A stretch of 64,000 nt of DNA. Origin: Litchfieldella rifensis. Its GTDB lineage: Bacteria; Pseudomonadota; Gammaproteobacteria; Pseudomonadales; Halomonadaceae. A model generated the notes under the pieces. It ran no database searches, was not told where the DNA came from, and was given only the letters and a program-made list of their open reading frames with translations. The stretch is taken from positions 1-64,000 of the forward strand of contig NZ_JBHRUG010000050.1 in assembly GCF_042646605.1 (NCBI RefSeq), written 5' to 3'. Every line of letters starts with the position of its first letter. Within the stretch, counting starts at the first letter, position 1. Below, in pieces: positions 60,944 to 64,000 of this stretch. The position numbers were made by a program, and so were the translations under genes.

Positions 60944-63862
60944 ATGCCTGCTGAATATCTTCAACTTTGCCGACCAGCCGCCGATATGACGGTTACGATG
61001 CCCGGGAGGGCACAGCTTCGATCAACCGATAGAGCGCCATTGCCCGCGATGCACATGACAGCACAGGAAGCGTTTCGGTCGTTGGCCGACTGCATGACAT
61101 TGGAGTCCAGTGAGGCCTTCTTTGCCCACCTCGTGGAGCGTCTGGCCGACATCCTCTGCGTGAACCATGCGTTGGTGGCACGCATACTGCCCGACGGGCA
61201 TCACGCCAGCACTCTCGCGGTATGGTCCCATAACAAGCAGTGCGACAATTTCACTTATCCCCTGGCCAACACGCCCTGTGAGCAGGTAATCGGCAAGCGC
61301 GCCTGCTTCTTTCCCAGCAGGGTCTGCGAACACTTCCCCCATGATACCATCCTCCTGGAACTGGGGGCCGAAGCCTACCTGGGCATTCCCATGTTTGGCC
61401 CGGATGGCCAACCCCATGGCTTGTTGGCGATTCTCAACGACCAGCCCATGGATAACGCGGGACTCGCCGAGGAAGTGCTGCGCATCGCGGCAGCCAGAGG
61501 CGGAGCCGAACTGGCCCACCAGGATGCCGAAAAACAGCGCGAACGCCATGAGCGAGAGCTGGTCGCCAGCAACCGTGCCCTGACCCTGTTCAGCCGCTGC
61601 AATGAAATGCTCGTCCATGCCGATCATGAAGACACATTATTGCAGGATATCTGCCGGCTGGCTGTGGACATCGGCGGTTACCGCATGGCCTGGGTCGGTT
61701 ACGCTCAGGATGATGGCCACAGGCCCATCACCCCCCGAGCCAGTGCTGGTGCCGTCGACAACTACCTGGACGGGATTTCCCTGAGCTGGTCCGAAACCCA
61801 TCCCCATGGCCAAGGGCCGTCAGGCAAGTCCATACGTAGTGGCGAACCTCAGTTCGTTGACGACCTGGCCAACGATCCCAGTTGCGTTCCCTGGGTCGAT
61901 GCCGCCTTATCCCACGGCTATCACGGCATCATCAGCCTGCCACTCAAGAACTCGGATTCGACATTCGGTGTACTGGTGCTGTATCAGGCTGCGACCGATC
62001 CCATCACCGACGACGAACGCCGCTTGCTCAGCGAACTGGCCAACGATCTTGCCTTCGGTATCGACATCTTGCGTGCACGACAGCGGCAACAGCGCATTCA
62101 ACACGCGGTGGTGCAGATCTCCACCGCCGTGACGCCACGCAGCGGCGATGCCTACTTCCTTCAGCTCTGCGAGCATATGGCCAGTGCGCTGGGTGCCGAT
62201 GCCAGCTTCATGGCCCGCATCCTCGCCTCTCCTCCCCAAGCGGTCGAGCCACTGGCTGCGATAATCGAGGGGAAGCAAGTGGAGAACACCTGTTACGATC
62301 TGACCGGCACACTCTGTGAGCGAACGCTTCGCGACGGTGCATTGCTGGTCAATAGCTGTTCTGTAGAGGACGTGTCGTCCTCCTCACGGGACGCATTGCA
62401 TTGGGTCAAGGCCTACGCCGGACAACGTCTCGACAATTCCTCAGGAGAACCCATCGGCTTATTGACGGTCTTGTTCCGCAAACCTATCGAAGACATCGAA
62501 TTCGTCACCTCGATCCTGCAGATATTCGCCGCGGGTGCCGCTGCCGAATTGCAGCGTCAGAGCAGCGAGGCTCACATAAGGCGTCTAGCCTACACCGATG
62601 CATCGACACAGCTACCCAATCGCATGGCTTTCCGGGAACATCTCGATAGCGCCTTACTACAAGCCCCAAACCAGCTGGCCTTACTGCTGCTCGATCTCAG
62701 TCGATTCAAGGAAATCAACGACATCCACGGACATGACGTCGGCGATCTCATCCTGGCCAACGTCGCCAAGCGCTTGAAACACAGCTTGGAGGCTAACGAG
62801 TTTCTCGCCCGGCTGGGTGGCGATGAATTCGTGGTGGTGCTCACGGAAACCGATTCGCAAGCGGCTATTCAATGCGCACGCCGTTTACAAGCGGCGCTTG
62901 TCCCCCCCTTCATCGTCAGGGATCAAGCCTTCAGCCTGGAAGCCGGCATCGGCATCGCCTTCTATCCCGATCATGCGTCATCTGCCAGCGAATTGTTGCA
63001 ACACACCGATATCGCCATGCACCAAGCCAAGCAACAAGCCTCCCGCTATTGCCAATACCAACCGGTCATGGGCCACAATATGGCCTCTCGCCTAGGCATG
63101 GCCAGACGCCTTGCCGACGCCATCGACCAGGACCGCTTGCAGCTTTACTACCAGGCCCAAGTGGACCTGGTCAGCGGAGACCTGATCGGCGCGGAGGCCC
63201 TGTGTCGCTGGCATGATGACGAACTCGGCTGGGTCAGCCCGGGCGTTTTCATTCCCCTGGCCGAAGAGCGCGGCATGATTGGACGTCTCGGCAACTGGGT
63301 CATCGAAGCCAGTTGCCGACAGCTCGCCGCCTGGCGATACCAGGGCCTTCATCTCTCGGGACAACTGGCGATCAATGTCGCCACCCAACAGCTCGACGAT
63401 CAACGCTTGATGCACACGCTGACTCAGGCGGCGAAAAAGTACGATATCGCCCCACGCCAATTGTCATTGGAGCTCACCGAAAGCAGTTTCATGACCGACC
63501 CCGAGCAAGCTATCTCCATGACCGATGCCCTCAAGTCGCATGGGTTCGGCTTGGCCATCGACGATTTTGGCACCGGCTACTCTTCACTGGCACACCTCAA
63601 GCGTTTCGCTGCCGACAAGATCAAGATCGACATGTCCTTCGTTCGTGACATGCTGACGGATCCCAGCGATCACGCCATCGTCAAGACCATTATCGCCATG
63701 GCACAGAACCTGGACCTGGAAACCATTGCCGAGGGCATCGAGACAGCCGAGCAGGTCGAAGCCTTGCAGGCGCTTGGTTGCCACCAGGCACAAGGGTTTT
63801 TCTTCTCGCGCCCGCAATCCGCCGAGCATTTCGCCAGTCAATGGCTCGGCTCATCTTGCTGA
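60944..63862 (+). CDS. GAF-GGDEF-EAL cyclic di-GMP enzyme
   Basis: A 972-aa signalling protein. Three GAF-like sensory modules lie in about residues 35-540 and no membrane segment is visible, so it is cytoplasmic. The GGDEF domain (about 545-710) has an intact ARLGGDEFVVVL. The EAL domain (about 720-965) keeps the catalytic set: GAEALCRW, NVATQQL, ELTESSF, IDDFGTGYSSL, KIKIDMSFV and ETIAEGIETAEQ. Both synthesis and breakdown of c-di-GMP are possible; the typical RxxD inhibitory site before GGDEF is not seen. The start is uncertain: ATGs at 60944, 60986, 61049 and 61055 all precede the first GAF module. Confidence 0.9.
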   Translation: MPAEYLQLCRPAADMTVTMPGRAQLRSTDRAPLPAMHMTAQEAFRSLADCMTLESSEAFFAHLVERLADILCVNHALVARILPDGHHASTLAVWSHNKQCDNFTYPLANTPCEQVIGKRACFFPSRVCEHFPHDTILLELGAEAYLGIPMFGPDGQPHGLLAILNDQPMDNAGLAEEVLRIAAARGGAELAHQDAEKQRERHERELVASNRALTLFSRCNEMLVHADHEDTLLQDICRLAVDIGGYRMAWVGYAQDDGHRPITPRASAGAVDNYLDGISLSWSETHPHGQGPSGKSIRSGEPQFVDDLANDPSCVPWVDAALSHGYHGIISLPLKNSDSTFGVLVLYQAATDPITDDERRLLSELANDLAFGIDILRARQRQQRIQHAVVQISTAVTPRSGDAYFLQLCEHMASALGADASFMARILASPPQAVEPLAAIIEGKQVENTCYDLTGTLCERTLRDGALLVNSCSVEDVSSSSRDALHWVKAYAGQRLDNSSGEPIGLLTVLFRKPIEDIEFVTSILQIFAAGAAAELQRQSSEAHIRRLAYTDASTQLPNRMAFREHLDSALLQAPNQLALLLLDLSRFKEINDIHGHDVGDLILANVAKRLKHSLEANEFLARLGGDEFVVVLTETDSQAAIQCARRLQAALVPPFIVRDQAFSLEAGIGIAFYPDHASSASELLQHTDIAMHQAKQQASRYCQYQPVMGHNMASRLGMARRLADAIDQDRLQLYYQAQVDLVSGDLIGAEALCRWHDDELGWVSPGVFIPLAEERGMIGRLGNWVIEASCRQLAAWRYQGLHLSGQLAINVATQQLDDQRLMHTLTQAAKKYDIAPRQLSLELTESSFMTDPEQAISMTDALKSHGFGLAIDDFGTGYSSLAHLKRFAADKIKIDMSFVRDMLTDPSDHAIVKTIIAMAQNLDLETIAEGIETAEQVEALQALGCHQAQGFFFSRPQSAEHFASQWLGSSC

Positions 63863-63876
63863 CTCACCAATCGGAA

Positions 63877-63896
63877 GTTACACTTTTAAGTGTAAC
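63877..63896. promoter_or_regulatory. perfect 20-bp palindrome upstream of the antitoxin gene
   Basis: GTTACACTT-TT-AAGTGTAAC is a perfect inverted repeat ending 22 bp before the antitoxin ATG, the usual place for an autoregulatory operator of a Phd/YefM-type module. Confidence 0.7.
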
Positions 63897-63918
63897 CTAC
63901 ACCACGACGAGACAGATC

Positions 63919-64000
63919 ATGCAAGCCACGACCAAGGATTTGCGCCTTCGCACACGTGAGTTGCTCGCCGCCACGGCCAGGGGTGAAGAAGTCGTGATTA
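63919..64000 (+). CDS. Phd/YefM-type antitoxin, 3' end outside the window
   Basis: Only 27 residues are visible: MQATTKDLRLRTRELLAATA followed by RGEEVVI. This matches the N-terminal DNA-binding part of prevent-host-death antitoxins, where a short strand and helix precede the GEEVVIT motif. A PIN- or RelE-type toxin gene would be expected just downstream, beyond the edge. The palindrome upstream supports autoregulation. Confidence 0.75.
   Translation, partial: MQATTKDLRLRTRELLAATARGEEVVI

Overview
The window is 64 kb of GC-rich chromosome from a gammaproteobacterium, most likely a halophile of the Halomonas family (Halomonadaceae). This rests on the gene order, the protein families (DUF3141, DUF2333, a PPi-dependent phosphofructokinase, a two-subunit pyruvate carboxylase with a divergent LysR gene) and the base composition; it is an inference, not a database match. 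Two runs of N (315-549 and 27184-27320) interrupt pyruvate kinase and phosphofructokinase. No rRNA, IS element, prophage or CRISPR array is seen, and there is one tRNA.

Layout. 0-9.9 kb: pyk-mgsA, a REP-like repeat region, a DUF3141 hydrolase, pycBA with divergent pycR, then lipA. 9.9-20.3 kb (minus strand): a long, tightly packed envelope cluster, read in transcription order as proA-nadD-rsfS-rlmH-mrdA-rodA-mltB-rlpA-dacA-ybeD-lipB, which couples cell elongation to NAD and lipoate synthesis. 20.3-23.6 kb: two membrane proteins with degenerate GGDEF-like tails and a DedA-PAP2 fusion, in overlapping frames. 23.7-30.7 kb: LysE exporter, ubiX, mpl, divergent pfp, a second REP-like region, a fused phosphatase/kinase-like protein that lacks key catalytic residues, and ppa. 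30.8-40.5 kb: DUF2333 gene, dsbD, accBC, prmA, dusB-fis and purH, ending in a 7-bp tandem repeat array. 40.6-45.4 kb (minus): an ABC exporter, gabD, and folE-folX for reduced pterins.

46.3-51.2 kb: the most notable region is an apparent lasso-peptide biosynthetic locus. It holds a B2 leader protease, an asparagine-synthetase-like cyclase C, a 58-aa precursor A1, a PqqD-like leader-recognition protein B1 and a second 54-aa precursor A2. A strong terminator follows, and then a convergent NTP_transf_5-type nucleotidyltransferase. The precursors share a W-V-T-P-E-L leader motif, a Thr before the predicted cleavage site, a 26-residue core with Glu at position 9, and a C-terminal Ser. Each carries its own copy of a spaced promoter-like block, so the precursor module appears to have duplicated. 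No dedicated transporter lies in the locus.

51.4-64 kb: srkA and comF (minus), a divergent biotin operon bioBFHCD with a BirA-like operator over its promoter, tRNA-Leu(UAG), three poorly characterised envelope proteins, a GAF-GGDEF-EAL protein, and at the right edge a Phd-type antitoxin gene behind a perfect 20-bp palindrome.
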